The translations under genes were made by a program, and so were the position numbers. A stretch of 64,000 bases of DNA. It comes from an uncultured Marivita sp. (GTDB lineage: Bacteria; Pseudomonadota; Alphaproteobacteria; Rhodobacterales; Rhodobacteraceae). The stretch lies in NCBI RefSeq assembly GCF_947488135.1, contig NZ_CANKYW010000002.1, forward strand, positions 310,001 to 374,000, written 5' to 3'. Each line of letters opens with the position of its first letter. Positions within the stretch are counted from its first letter, which is position 1. Below are positions 1 through 8,096 of this stretch, piece by piece. Under the pieces are notes generated by a model, which did no database searches, had not been told where the DNA came from, and saw nothing but the letters and a program-made list of their open reading frames with translations.

Positions 1-1
1 T

Positions 2-658
2 GCGCGTAGCCATTCGGCAAACGTCTGGAGCTTCCGCGCGACGCCGTCGGAAATCGACCTGGTTCATCACAATGTCTTCTTCTGTGATCCGTCGAAAAAC
101 GAATTCGCCGAGATCGAGCGCGGCTTCATCCCGTCCGATCCCTCGCTTTACGTCTGCGCGGAAGATCGCGGACAGGATAGCCCGACGCCCAAAACCGAAC
201 GGTTCGAAATCATCATGAACACGCCGCCTCTGACGCAGCGTGCGGCACAGCCCGAGGATTACGAGATATGTCACACACGGACTTTTCCCCTTCTTCGCCG
301 CTTTGGGCTGAGCTTCTCACCGGAACCGGGACCGGACGGCCTGACGACGGCGAAGACCTTCGACGCGCTCTTCCCCGGCAGCGCCGGTTCGCTTTACGGG
401 CAGACCCCGCACGGGATGACAGCCGCCTTGGAGCGGCCGACAGCACGGACCAGGATCAAGGGGCTGTATCTGGCGGGCGGCGGAACGCATCCGGGGGCGG
501 GCGTCCCGATGGCGGCGCTCTCCGGCAGGCACGCGGCCGAGGCGATTGTGACGGACCGAACTTCAACCTCAAGGTCCCGGAAAACGGTTACGCCTGGTGG
601 TACGTCGACGGCATCAGCGCGGACGGCAAACGCGCTGTCTCGGTCATCGGGTTCATAG
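2..658 (+). CDS. crtD: Hydroxyneurosporene/methoxyneurosporene desaturase CrtD, C-terminal part
   Basis: Left-truncated gene; 218 C-terminal residues are visible and the reading frame is open from base 2. CrtD is an FAD-dependent CrtI-type desaturase that introduces the C3,4 double bond in spheroidene-series carotenoids at the intracytoplasmic membrane. Seen: the HHNVFF segment near the start and the family C-terminal dinucleotide-binding motif LYLAGGGTHPGAGVPMA (bases about 467-517), like that of CrtI in this window. The tail after EAIVTDR is Ser/Thr/Arg-rich and overlaps the 5' part of crtC, a layout I recall from Rhodobacter crtDC pairs. Family assignment is firm; CrtD rather than another CrtI-type desaturase follows from the adjacent crtC. 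Confidence 0.9.
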   Translation, partial: ARSHSANVWSFRATPSEIDLVHHNVFFCDPSKNEFAEIERGFIPSDPSLYVCAEDRGQDSPTPKTERFEIIMNTPPLTQRAAQPEDYEICHTRTFPLLRRFGLSFSPEPGPDGLTTAKTFDALFPGSAGSLYGQTPHGMTAALERPTARTRIKGLYLAGGGTHPGAGVPMAALSGRHAAEAIVTDRTSTSRSRKTVTPGGTSTASARTANALSRSSGS

Positions 659-1503
659 GGTCGGTCTTTTCGCCGTGGTATCGCTGGTCAGGCCGCAAGA
701 ACCCCGAAGACCATGTCTGCATCAACGTCGCAACCTATGGGCCCGGCGGACGGTTCACGATGACCGATCGTGGCCAGCCTGCACTGCGTCAGACCGCGAA
801 CAGCCTTACCGTTGGTCCATCGTCGATGTCCTGGAAAAACGGGAAACTGGTGATCGACGTCAATGAAATATCGGGGCCTCCGATCATCAGCCGCGTCCGG
901 GGGACCATCACCGTCACGCCCACCGCGATCACTCAGGTGGAGCTTCCGCTGACTGAAGACGGCGCCCATGTCTGGCGACCGTTCGGGCCGGTGTCTGACA
1001 TCTCTGTCAATCTCGATGCACCCGGTTGGCAATGGGATGGCCACGGGTACTTCGACGCGAATTTCGGCACCCGCGCTTTGGAAGAGGATTTTTCTTACTG
1101 GACCTGGGGAAGATATCCGAACGCCGACGGAAGCACATGCTTCTACGATGCAACGCGGCTTGACGGATCAGAGCTTGGCGCAGGTTTTCACTTCGATGCC
1201 GATGGAACTGCGTCTGAAATCGACCTGCCTCCACAGCTTGAATTCAAACGCTCGCTCTGGGCGGTTCGCCGTGAAACGCGGGGCGATTATGGCTTCAGGC
1301 CGCGACAGGTGATGAACATGCTTGATGCACCGTTCTATTCCAGATCCATGGTCGAGACGCGATTGAACGGTGAAAAAACGGTTGGTGTGCACGAAGCGTT
1401 GGACCTGACGCGATTCAGGTCGCCTTTGCTCAAACCGATGCTGGCCGTCAGGGTGCCGCGCCGAAAAAACTGGTCATTCATCAATAAAGCGACGGGCGAT
1501 TAA
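268..1503 (+). CDS. crtC: Hydroxyneurosporene synthase (carotenoid 1,2-hydratase) CrtC; start uncertain
   Basis: CrtC hydrates the psi end group of neurosporene/lycopene. The conserved family region begins near base 553 (VPENGYAWWYVDG, then GFIGSVFSPWYRW) and runs to the stop, about 315 residues, close to the usual CrtC length. The coordinates use ATG 268 because it is the only ATG, GTG, TTG or CTG in this frame before ATG 760. However, residues 1-94 from that start are Arg/Gly-rich and lie antiparallel in logic to the conserved crtD C-terminus, so they are probably not native protein. Real initiation may be at a non-standard codon in the crtD overlap (for example the GTC-ATC pair at 643-648, which aligns with the Met-Ile I recall at the R. 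capsulatus CrtC start). The stop overlaps the convergent tspO stop by four bases. Confidence 0.85.
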   Translation: MSHTDFSPSSPLWAELLTGTGTGRPDDGEDLRRALPRQRRFALRADPARDDSRLGAADSTDQDQGAVSGGRRNASGGGRPDGGALRQARGRGDCDGPNFNLKVPENGYAWWYVDGISADGKRAVSVIGFIGSVFSPWYRWSGRKNPEDHVCINVATYGPGGRFTMTDRGQPALRQTANSLTVGPSSMSWKNGKLVIDVNEISGPPIISRVRGTITVTPTAITQVELPLTEDGAHVWRPFGPVSDISVNLDAPGWQWDGHGYFDANFGTRALEEDFSYWTWGRYPNADGSTCFYDATRLDGSELGAGFHFDADGTASEIDLPPQLEFKRSLWAVRRETRGDYGFRPRQVMNMLDAPFYSRSMVETRLNGEKTVGVHEALDLTRFRSPLLKPMLAVRVPRRKNWSFINKATGD

Positions 1504-1982
1504 GCGACGGGCGCGCCCGCTTGTTTGGCTTCTTGCGGATTCAAACGCCAGACGCTCGCATTGAGAGCACCGGCAATCGTGACCCAGATGAGATATGGGA
1601 TGAACAATGCACCGGCGATCCAATCGACCGACCATAGCGCCACCAATGTGGCAAAGACCGAGACCCACAAGGCCGACAGCACGAACATCCCCAGACGGAT
1701 ACGCTTCAGCCCGAAAAATACAGGCGTCCACAATCCGTTAAGCGCGACCTGCAACGCCCAGAACGCCATCGCAATCCCGTTCTCCGGCAGAAGCGCCACG
1801 CGTGCGCCGGCGGTTGCCATGCAAAGGTAAAGTGTTGTCCAGACCACCGGAAATACCCAATCCGGCGGAGTCCAGAACGGCTTGTTCAGATTTCGATACC
1901 ACGGGCCCGGCGGAAACAATCCGCCGGTCGACCCTGCCGCGAAACAGGCCGCGAGAAAAATGCCGAACAAGAGCCAAAACAT
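1500..1982 (-). CDS. tspO: Tryptophan-rich sensory protein TspO
   Basis: A 160-residue outer-membrane/membrane protein of the TspO/MBR family, which binds tetrapyrroles and in Rhodobacter sphaeroides lowers photopigment gene expression in oxygen. Seen: five hydrophobic segments, the family signature around WYRNLNKPFWTPPDWVFPVVW (residues about 28-48), and many Trp residues. It lies 5 bp after crtB, the third gene of a crtI-crtB-tspO operon, the same position it takes in Rhodobacter clusters. Its end meets crtC tail to tail. Confidence 0.95.
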   Translation of the reverse strand: MFWLLFGIFLAACFAAGSTGGLFPPGPWYRNLNKPFWTPPDWVFPVVWTTLYLCMATAGARVALLPENGIAMAFWALQVALNGLWTPVFFGLKRIRLGMFVLSALWVSVFATLVALWSVDWIAGALFIPYLIWVTIAGALNASVWRLNPQEAKQAGAPVA

Positions 1983-1987
1983 TTAAC

Positions 1988-3028
1988 TCAGGTAGGCCGA
2001 CCCTGCGCGCCATTCAAGGCATTTCGCTGTTCTCTCTCGCTCTGCGCGACTTGCGACAGCGCTTCGAACAGAGCATCGGACCGGGTCCGGCGCTGGCTTT
2101 GACGGCCAGCGGCATCCACAAGAAACTGCGTTTCCGGCAGGCTTCTGGCATAAAGCACGGCGGATTTCGGCATCACTACGGTCATCGCCGCGCGTGCTGC
2201 GGAAACCGCCAGCCAGCCCAGTTTCTGAGGCTTCGACGTGTGCGCCCGCGATGAGATCGAATCATATCCGCTGCTTTGAACCTGACCCCCGATACCGGCG
2301 TAGATAAAGCGCGCCGCGTAGATCCCAGGTCGTGCGGAGACCGGAAGGGCGGCAACACCGGCCTCGGACCGCATGTAAAGACGGTTGGCTTGCATCACCA
2401 AGCGACGTGTCATTTGGCGGATCGCTTTGGTCGGTCTGGGATCAGAAAGGAAGCGATCCGCGCTCAATCCGGCTTCGTCCAGCCAGTCGAGTGGCAGATA
2501 GATCCGGCCTTCAAGAGCGTCCTCTCCGATGTCCCGCGCGATATTGGTCAGCTGCATCGCAACGCCCAGATCGGATGCCCTTGCCAGCGCGTTCGGATCA
2601 CGGACGCGCATCAAGACGCACATCATCACACCAACAGCGGAGGCGACGCGGGCGGAATAATCGAACAGTTCGGACAGGCTGTCGTATCGGCGGCCCATGG
2701 CGTCCCACGCCAAACCTTCGAGAAGCGCGTCGGGTAGGGCGCGCGGCATGTCGAACTCCTCGACCACGCGGGCAAAGGCCCGATCGGCGGCGGCGTTATC
2801 GGGCCGACCAGAATAAATCCGCTCCAGCCGGTCCTGAAGCTTGAGAACCGCCGCCGCTTTTTCCTGTTGAAGATCGACCGCATCATCCGCCAGACGGCAA
2901 AATGCATAGAGCGCCAATGAAGGGTCACGCACGCCCGCGGGCAAAAGCCGCGACGCCATGTGGAACGACAGGGACCCATGGCGGATCGCCTCGCGGCAGG
3001 CCTCCATGTCCGTCTGCGGGCAGGTCAT
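1988..3028 (-). CDS. crtB: Phytoene synthase CrtB
   Basis: A 346-residue squalene/phytoene synthase that joins two geranylgeranyl diphosphates into phytoene, the entry step of carotenoid synthesis. Both Asp-rich motifs are visible: RLADDAVDL near residue 45 and NIARDIGEDALEGRIYLP near residue 165, which bind the diphosphates through Mg2+. ATG 3028 overlaps the crtI stop in an ATGA arrangement, so the two are translationally coupled. Length is typical. Confidence 0.96.
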   Translation of the reverse strand: MTCPQTDMEACREAIRHGSLSFHMASRLLPAGVRDPSLALYAFCRLADDAVDLQQEKAAAVLKLQDRLERIYSGRPDNAAADRAFARVVEEFDMPRALPDALLEGLAWDAMGRRYDSLSELFDYSARVASAVGVMMCVLMRVRDPNALARASDLGVAMQLTNIARDIGEDALEGRIYLPLDWLDEAGLSADRFLSDPRPTKAIRQMTRRLVMQANRLYMRSEAGVAALPVSARPGIYAARFIYAGIGGQVQSSGYDSISSRAHTSKPQKLGWLAVSAARAAMTVVMPKSAVLYARSLPETQFLVDAAGRQSQRRTRSDALFEALSQVAQSEREQRNALNGAQGRPT

Positions 3029-4575
3029 CCGCGCACCGTGGCGGGGTCGGGAACAAGCTGTTCAAGCACTTCGGCGGACGAAATGACGCCCGGAAGCCCC
3101 GCGCCAGGATGGGTTCCTGCACCGGTGAGGAAAAGCCCCTTGAGTTCTTCACTGACGTTGTGCGGCCGGAACCACGCGCTTTGCAGGATGCGGGGTTCGA
3201 TGGAAAAACCCGACCCGTGAGGCGAGAGGTATCGATCCTTGAACGTTTCCGGAGTGAAGACCTCGCTGGCTGTCACACGGCTCGAGAAGCCAGGCAAAAG
3301 CTGTTCCTCCAACGCCTTGGTCAGGCGCACCCGATACTGACGTTCGAGATCCTTCCAATCGGCGGCATCTTCGTGCCCCAAGTGGGGAACTGGGCTTAGA
3401 ACGTAGAAAGTGTCGTCGCCCTCGGGCGCTGCACTTGGATCGGTCACGGTGGGCCGGTGGACGTAAAGCGAAAAGTCATCGGGTACTTTCCCGCCCATGA
3501 AGATGTCGCGCACCAGCTCTTTGTAGCGCGGTCCGTTGAGGATCGTGTGGTGCCCCACGTCCTTCCACATTTCGCGCGTGCCCTTGGTCCCGAAGTACCA
3601 GACATACAGCCCCATCGACCATCTGCGGGATTTCAGCTTTTTCGGCGTCCAACGTTTGCGCGGTTGATTGCGCAAAAGGTGGTCGTAGGTGAAGCCGGCA
3701 TCGGCGTTCGACACTACGACATCGGCGGTCAGAACGTCACCCGAAGCGAGTTTGACACCCCGCGCCCGGCCATTTTTGACGAGGATCTCGTCAACCTCGG
3801 TCTCCATGCGCAGCGTTCCGCCCTGTTCGCCAATGATCTTGGCCATGTTTTCCGCAATCGCGGCGACCCCGCCCATCGCGTAATGCACCCCGAATTCCTT
3901 CTCGAGGTGCGACACGAGGATATACATCGACGTCACGTTGAACGGATCACCGCCGATGAAAAGCGGATGAAACGACAGGGCCATGCGCAACCGCTCATCT
4001 TTCACGCGTTTGGCCGCATGGGCATAAACCGACCGGTCCGCGCGGAGCATAGCGAAACGCGGCAGCACGCGAATCAGATCCGTCAGCTTGTGCATCGACC
4101 GTCGGCCCAAATCCTCGAACCCGAACCAGTATCGTTCCTCGCTGTCGCGCAAGAACTTTTCGTAGCCGGGCACATCGTCCGGAGACAGGCGCCGCACCTC
4201 TTCCCGCATCGCATTGGTGTCTTGCCGAGCGGTGAAACTGGACCCGTCAGGCCAGCGGATTTCATAAAAAGGGTCAAGCGGGCGGAGATCGACTTCTTCG
4301 TGGAAATCCTTGCCGCATGCTGCCCATAACTCTTTGAAAACCTGCGGAACGGTGACGATGGTCGGACCAAGATCGAACCGATGTCCGTCTTTCCAGATGC
4401 ACGATCCGCGTCCACCCGGAACATCCAATTTGTCGATCACGGTGACGCGGTAGCCCAGCGCCCCCAATCGCATGGCCGAAGCCAATCCACCTAGCCCGGC
4501 ACCGATGACGACGGCATGGGCCGAAGTCAGCTTGTCGGAATGCGCCGCCAGGGCCGTATCGAGTTTTGTCATCAT
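3025..4575 (-). CDS. crtI: Phytoene desaturase CrtI
   Basis: A 516-residue FAD-dependent desaturase that converts phytoene to neurosporene or lycopene. Seen: the N-terminal Rossmann fold motif VVIGAGLGGLASAMRLG (residues about 22-38) and the C-terminal LFLTGAGTHPGAGLPGV motif. The start is placed at the ATG-ATG pair at 4575; an upstream TTG (4596) would also be in frame but falls inside a PpsR box and lengthens the protein by only seven residues. Heads crtI-crtB-tspO and diverges from crtA. Confidence 0.96.
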   Translation of the reverse strand: MMTKLDTALAAHSDKLTSAHAVVIGAGLGGLASAMRLGALGYRVTVIDKLDVPGGRGSCIWKDGHRFDLGPTIVTVPQVFKELWAACGKDFHEEVDLRPLDPFYEIRWPDGSSFTARQDTNAMREEVRRLSPDDVPGYEKFLRDSEERYWFGFEDLGRRSMHKLTDLIRVLPRFAMLRADRSVYAHAAKRVKDERLRMALSFHPLFIGGDPFNVTSMYILVSHLEKEFGVHYAMGGVAAIAENMAKIIGEQGGTLRMETEVDEILVKNGRARGVKLASGDVLTADVVVSNADAGFTYDHLLRNQPRKRWTPKKLKSRRWSMGLYVWYFGTKGTREMWKDVGHHTILNGPRYKELVRDIFMGGKVPDDFSLYVHRPTVTDPSAAPEGDDTFYVLSPVPHLGHEDAADWKDLERQYRVRLTKALEEQLLPGFSSRVTASEVFTPETFKDRYLSPHGSGFSIEPRILQSAWFRPHNVSEELKGLFLTGAGTHPGAGLPGVISSAEVLEQLVPDPATVRG

Positions 4576-4590
4576 TAGTCCATGATATAC

Positions 4591-4608
4591 TGTCAACTTT
4601 ACTTTACA
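4591..4608. promoter_or_regulatory. PpsR/CrtJ box 1 in the crtI-crtA divergent promoter
   Basis: A perfect TGT-N12-ACA sequence (TGTCAACTTTACTTTACA) 16 bp upstream of the crtI ATG. This is the consensus of the aerobic repressor PpsR/CrtJ, which represses crt, bch and puc genes in oxygen and light. A second box lies 58 bp away, matching the known cooperative pair arrangement in crtI-crtA regions of Rhodobacter. No ppsR gene is in the window. Confidence 0.8.
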
Positions 4609-4666
4609 ATAATTTGCCGCTGGGGTGCGTCAATAAATTATATATCTTTACTGCTTGGGGATTATG

Positions 4667-4684
4667 TGTCAGACTTAGTTGACA
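4667..4684. promoter_or_regulatory. PpsR/CrtJ box 2 in the crtI-crtA divergent promoter
   Basis: Second perfect TGT-N12-ACA (TGTCAGACTTAGTTGACA), with extended dyad symmetry TGTCA/TGACA, ending 2 bp before the crtA ATG at 4687. Placed so close, bound repressor would block crtA initiation directly. The AT-rich stretch between the two boxes (AATTATATATC around 4636-4647) is the likely promoter core. Confidence 0.82.
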
Positions 4685-4686
4685 CT

Positions 4687-5406
4687 ATGGGAACCGAAAT
4701 GCAGACCGTGAGCCTGAGCTTTTATCGCTTTGACACACCGCTATCGCGGCTGTGGGCGCTGACGATGATGGGGGCCGCAAGACTGTCGCTGCCGCGAATC
4801 GAGGGGCTCCAGTTCTGGAAGCTGTGCGGATCCGGCACCGGCGAAGGGTTCACGCCAGTTCCCAACACCTCTGTCTACGCGATCCTGACAGTGTGGACCG
4901 ATTTAGACCGCGCGCGCAAAGCGTTGGCACAAGAGCCGCTTTTTCAGCGCTACCGGTCGAAAGCATCAGAAGCCTGGACCTTGTTCCTGACGCCCTATTC
5001 CGCCCGCGGCGCGTGGTCCGGTAAGTCTCCGTTCAAACAAGAAGCGCCCGCGCCCTCTGGCCCGATCGCCGCTTTGACACGCGCAACGGTCAGGCCCGCT
5101 GTCGCCGCGCAATTCTGGAAGCGCGTGCCCGACATCAGCGGCGTGATCGGCGAAAACCCGAACGTCCTTTTCAAGATCGGCATCGGAGAAGTTCCGCTGC
5201 TGCAACAGATCACCTTTTCCATCTGGCCCGACTCCCAATCCATGGCCGAGTTCGCGCGCAAAAACGGACCGCACGCACAGGCCATTCGCGCAGTGCGTGA
5301 CGGAAAGTGGTTCCGCGAAGAGCTTTACGCCCGCTTTCGGGTTACTGACGAGATCGGCAGCTGGGAAGGCCAATCCCCCCGTATTCTAAAGGATATCGCC
5401 GCATGA
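4687..5406 (+). CDS. crtA: Spheroidene monooxygenase CrtA
   Basis: A 239-residue enzyme that oxidises spheroidene to spheroidenone when oxygen is present, giving aerobically grown phototrophs their pink-red colour. The sequence matches the CrtA family: SLSFYRFDTPLSRLWAL near the N-terminus, LQFWKLCGSGTGEGFTP around residue 40, and FKIGIGEVPLLQQITFSIW in the C-terminal half. ATG 4687 follows PpsR box 2 directly; ATG 4699 is the alternative start. The TGA overlaps the bchI ATG (ATGA), so crtA-bchI-bchD-bchO form one operon. Confidence 0.93.
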   Translation: MGTEMQTVSLSFYRFDTPLSRLWALTMMGAARLSLPRIEGLQFWKLCGSGTGEGFTPVPNTSVYAILTVWTDLDRARKALAQEPLFQRYRSKASEAWTLFLTPYSARGAWSGKSPFKQEAPAPSGPIAALTRATVRPAVAAQFWKRVPDISGVIGENPNVLFKIGIGEVPLLQQITFSIWPDSQSMAEFARKNGPHAQAIRAVRDGKWFREELYARFRVTDEIGSWEGQSPRILKDIAA

Positions 5407-6407
5407 GACATCCGTTCCCCTTTTCCGCCATCGTTGGTCAGGACCAGATGAAACTGGCCATGATCCTGACGGCTGTCGATCCTGGCATCGGCGGCGTGCT
5501 CGTGTTCGGCGACCGGGGCACCGGCAAATCGACGGCGGTTCGCGCCTTGGCCGCGCTGTTGCCCGAGATTACCAAGCTCGACGGCAGCGCCACGAATGCC
5601 GCTGCGCCCGAGGACATGCCTGACTGGGCCGATCCGGTCTCGGGCAAAACGATCAACGTGCCAACACCCGTCATCGACCTTCCGTTGGGCACGACAGAGG
5701 ATCGGCTTGTCGGCGCTCTCGATATCGAACGCGCGCTGAGCCGCGGAGAAAAGGCGTTCGAGCCGGGTTTGCTGGCCAAGGCCAACCGTGGGTATCTCTA
5801 TATCGACGAGGTGAACCTGCTCGAAGACCACTTGGTCGACCTGCTGCTCGACGTGGCGCAATCCGGCGAAAACGTCATCGAACGAGAAGGCCTCTCGATC
5901 CGCCATGACGCGCGCTTCGTGCTTGTCGGGTCCGGAAACCCGGAAGAGGGCGAGTTACGACCTCAACTTTTGGATCGCTTCGGCCTTTCGGTCGAAGTCC
6001 GCTCGCCCAGCGATATCGAAGAGCGGGTAGAGGTCATTCGCCGTCGCGCCGCGTTTGACGTCAATCCCGATGCATTCGTCGAAAAGTGGTCGGTCGAGGA
6101 CACCAAGATCCGCGATGCGATCCTGAAAGCGCGGGATGCGCTCAAGTCCATCGACGCACCGGACGAAACGTTACGGGATTGCGCTGGTCTTTGCGTGGCC
6201 ATCGGATCTGACGGTCTGCGCGGTGAGCTAACCTTGCTTCGCGCTGCCCGCGCCTTGGCTGCATACAAGGAAAGTCCCGTTGTGACCCGCGATCATCTGC
6301 GGGCGGTCGCCTCGATGGCGCTCAGCCACCGTTTACGCCGCGATCCTCTTGACGATGCAGGATCATCGACCCGTGTGGATCGCACGGTCGAGGAAGTCTT
6401 TGCATGA
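5403..6407 (+). CDS. bchI: Magnesium chelatase AAA+ subunit BchI
   Basis: 334 residues, the ATPase motor of Mg-chelatase (BchI-BchD-BchH), which inserts Mg2+ into protoporphyrin IX, the branch point from heme to bacteriochlorophyll. Seen: N-terminal IVGQDQMKLAMIL, Walker A GDRGTGKST (residues 36-44), Walker B GYLYIDEVNLLEDHLVDLLLD and the arginine-finger/sensor region GSGNPEEGELRPQLLDRFG. ATGA overlaps on both sides couple it to crtA and bchD. BchH is not in the window. Confidence 0.97.
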   Translation: MRHPFPFSAIVGQDQMKLAMILTAVDPGIGGVLVFGDRGTGKSTAVRALAALLPEITKLDGSATNAAAPEDMPDWADPVSGKTINVPTPVIDLPLGTTEDRLVGALDIERALSRGEKAFEPGLLAKANRGYLYIDEVNLLEDHLVDLLLDVAQSGENVIEREGLSIRHDARFVLVGSGNPEEGELRPQLLDRFGLSVEVRSPSDIEERVEVIRRRAAFDVNPDAFVEKWSVEDTKIRDAILKARDALKSIDAPDETLRDCAGLCVAIGSDGLRGELTLLRAARALAAYKESPVVTRDHLRAVASMALSHRLRRDPLDDAGSSTRVDRTVEEVFA

Positions 6408-8092
6408 GAGAAGACCCCTCTGCCATTAACGTGCAGGGCCAATTGGCCCTGACGCTTCTGGCAGTCGACCCGGTCGGGTTGGGGGGCCTTCACCTGCGCG
6501 CCCGCGCGGGACCAGTGCGCGATATGTTCTGCGCTCCGATCAAGACCATCTTTCCCAAGGCACGCCGGTTCGCACCATCCGTTTCTGACCTTCAGCTCTT
6601 TGGTGGCGTCGATATCGGCGAAACGCTCACCCGAGGCGAGATCATCCGCGCCAAGGGAATACTCGACGCCGCGACCCCAATGGTTTTCACCATGGCGGAG
6701 CGCTGTGAACCCGGTCTTGCCGCGCGTCTTGCGCAGAGTTTGGATTCGAACATCGGCCACGCCCTCATCTTGCTGGATGAAGGCGCAGAGGACGACGAGA
6801 TTGCGCCGACCACATTAACAGAACGGCTTGCCTTCCGCGTCGATCTTGATGGGCTGCGCCATATCGAACTGGCCCAGTTGGTGATGGAAGAGGCCGACAT
6901 CCTTGCAGCGCAAGCGCGTTTGTCGGCGGTTGAGGTCTCCGACGACGCTGCGGTTGCTCTTGCCGTTACAGCCGTCCGCTTCGGGATCGACTCCTTGCGT
7001 GCGCCGCTGATCGCCTTGGCAGCGGCCCGCGCGAATGCCGCCTTGAATAATCGCCAATCAGTCAACCAGGACGATCTTCAGATCGCGGTCCAGCTTGTCT
7101 ACGCCCACCGCGCCACCCAGATTCCGGTCGAGGATGAAGCCGACGAGCCGGAGGACGACACATCGCCCGATGATACCCCGGATGCGCAAAGCCCGGACAC
7201 GGACGAGTCGGAGTTCAACTTGCCCGACGACCTGTTGATCGACGCGATCAAGGCGGTCTTGCCCTTTGATGTGCTGGCCATGCTCGAAGGTTCGGGCCGG
7301 TTGAAGACAGCGAGCGGAAGCGGCGGTGCTGGGCAGAAGAAGCGCGGAAACCGTCGCGGACGGCCTTTGCCGTCGCGGGCAGGGCGCCTGGATGGCGGCA
7401 ACCGGATCGATCTCGTCGCCACCTTGCGAGCCGCCGTTCCGTGGCAGACCATCCGCCGCAAGCAAAACCCGGATCGAACTGGCGTTCTGATCCGGCCCTC
7501 CGATATTCATGTCAAAGTGTTCCAGGAAGTTTCTGACCGGTTGGTCATCTTCGCCGTCGATGCTTCGGGATCTTCTGCAGTTGCTCGATTGGCTGAAGCC
7601 AAGGGCGCGGTCGAGTTGATGCTGAGCGATGCCTACGCCCGGCGCGATCATGTTGCCTTGATTGCCTTCCGAGGCGAGGGCGCCGATCTGATCCTGCCGC
7701 CAACGCGGTCTCTGGTTCAGACCAAACGCCGTCTCGCCGGGCTCCCGGGCGGCGGAGGTACACCGCTCGCCTCGGGTCTCAAAGCGGCGGCGGAATTGGC
7801 GCAACGCGTGCGCGCCCAGGGATTGTCACCCTCGATCGCCGTTCTGACCGACGGCCGGGCCAACGTGCCTTTGCCCGGTAAGACAGGACGCGCCGCTGCC
7901 AATGATGACGCGCAGGCGATGGCGCGGCATGTCCGGTCGCTCAATATTCCGAGCGCCATGATCGACACATCCGTACGGCCGCACCGTGATCTTCGTACGC
8001 TTTGCGGTGTGATGGATGCCCAATATATTCCCTTGCCACGCGCGGATTCCAAAGGATTGAGCCGGGCCATCGAGACAGCCCTTGGCGGGTGA
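6404..8092 (+). CDS. bchD: Magnesium chelatase subunit BchD
   Basis: 562 residues with the BchD architecture: an N-terminal AAA+-like domain that lacks a proper Walker A, an acidic Asp/Glu/Pro linker (residues about 245-285, EDEADEPEDDTSPDDTPDA), and a C-terminal integrin I (VWA) domain with the metal site motif DASGSS and LPGGGGTPLASGL. It forms the platform on which BchI hexamers assemble before docking to BchH. Overlaps bchI by four bases; bchO follows within 5 bp. Confidence 0.96.
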   Translation: MREDPSAINVQGQLALTLLAVDPVGLGGLHLRARAGPVRDMFCAPIKTIFPKARRFAPSVSDLQLFGGVDIGETLTRGEIIRAKGILDAATPMVFTMAERCEPGLAARLAQSLDSNIGHALILLDEGAEDDEIAPTTLTERLAFRVDLDGLRHIELAQLVMEEADILAAQARLSAVEVSDDAAVALAVTAVRFGIDSLRAPLIALAAARANAALNNRQSVNQDDLQIAVQLVYAHRATQIPVEDEADEPEDDTSPDDTPDAQSPDTDESEFNLPDDLLIDAIKAVLPFDVLAMLEGSGRLKTASGSGGAGQKKRGNRRGRPLPSRAGRLDGGNRIDLVATLRAAVPWQTIRRKQNPDRTGVLIRPSDIHVKVFQEVSDRLVIFAVDASGSSAVARLAEAKGAVELMLSDAYARRDHVALIAFRGEGADLILPPTRSLVQTKRRLAGLPGGGGTPLASGLKAAAELAQRVRAQGLSPSIAVLTDGRANVPLPGKTGRAAANDDAQAMARHVRSLNIPSAMIDTSVRPHRDLRTLCGVMDAQYIPLPRADSKGLSRAIETALGG

Positions 8093-8096
8093 CGCC

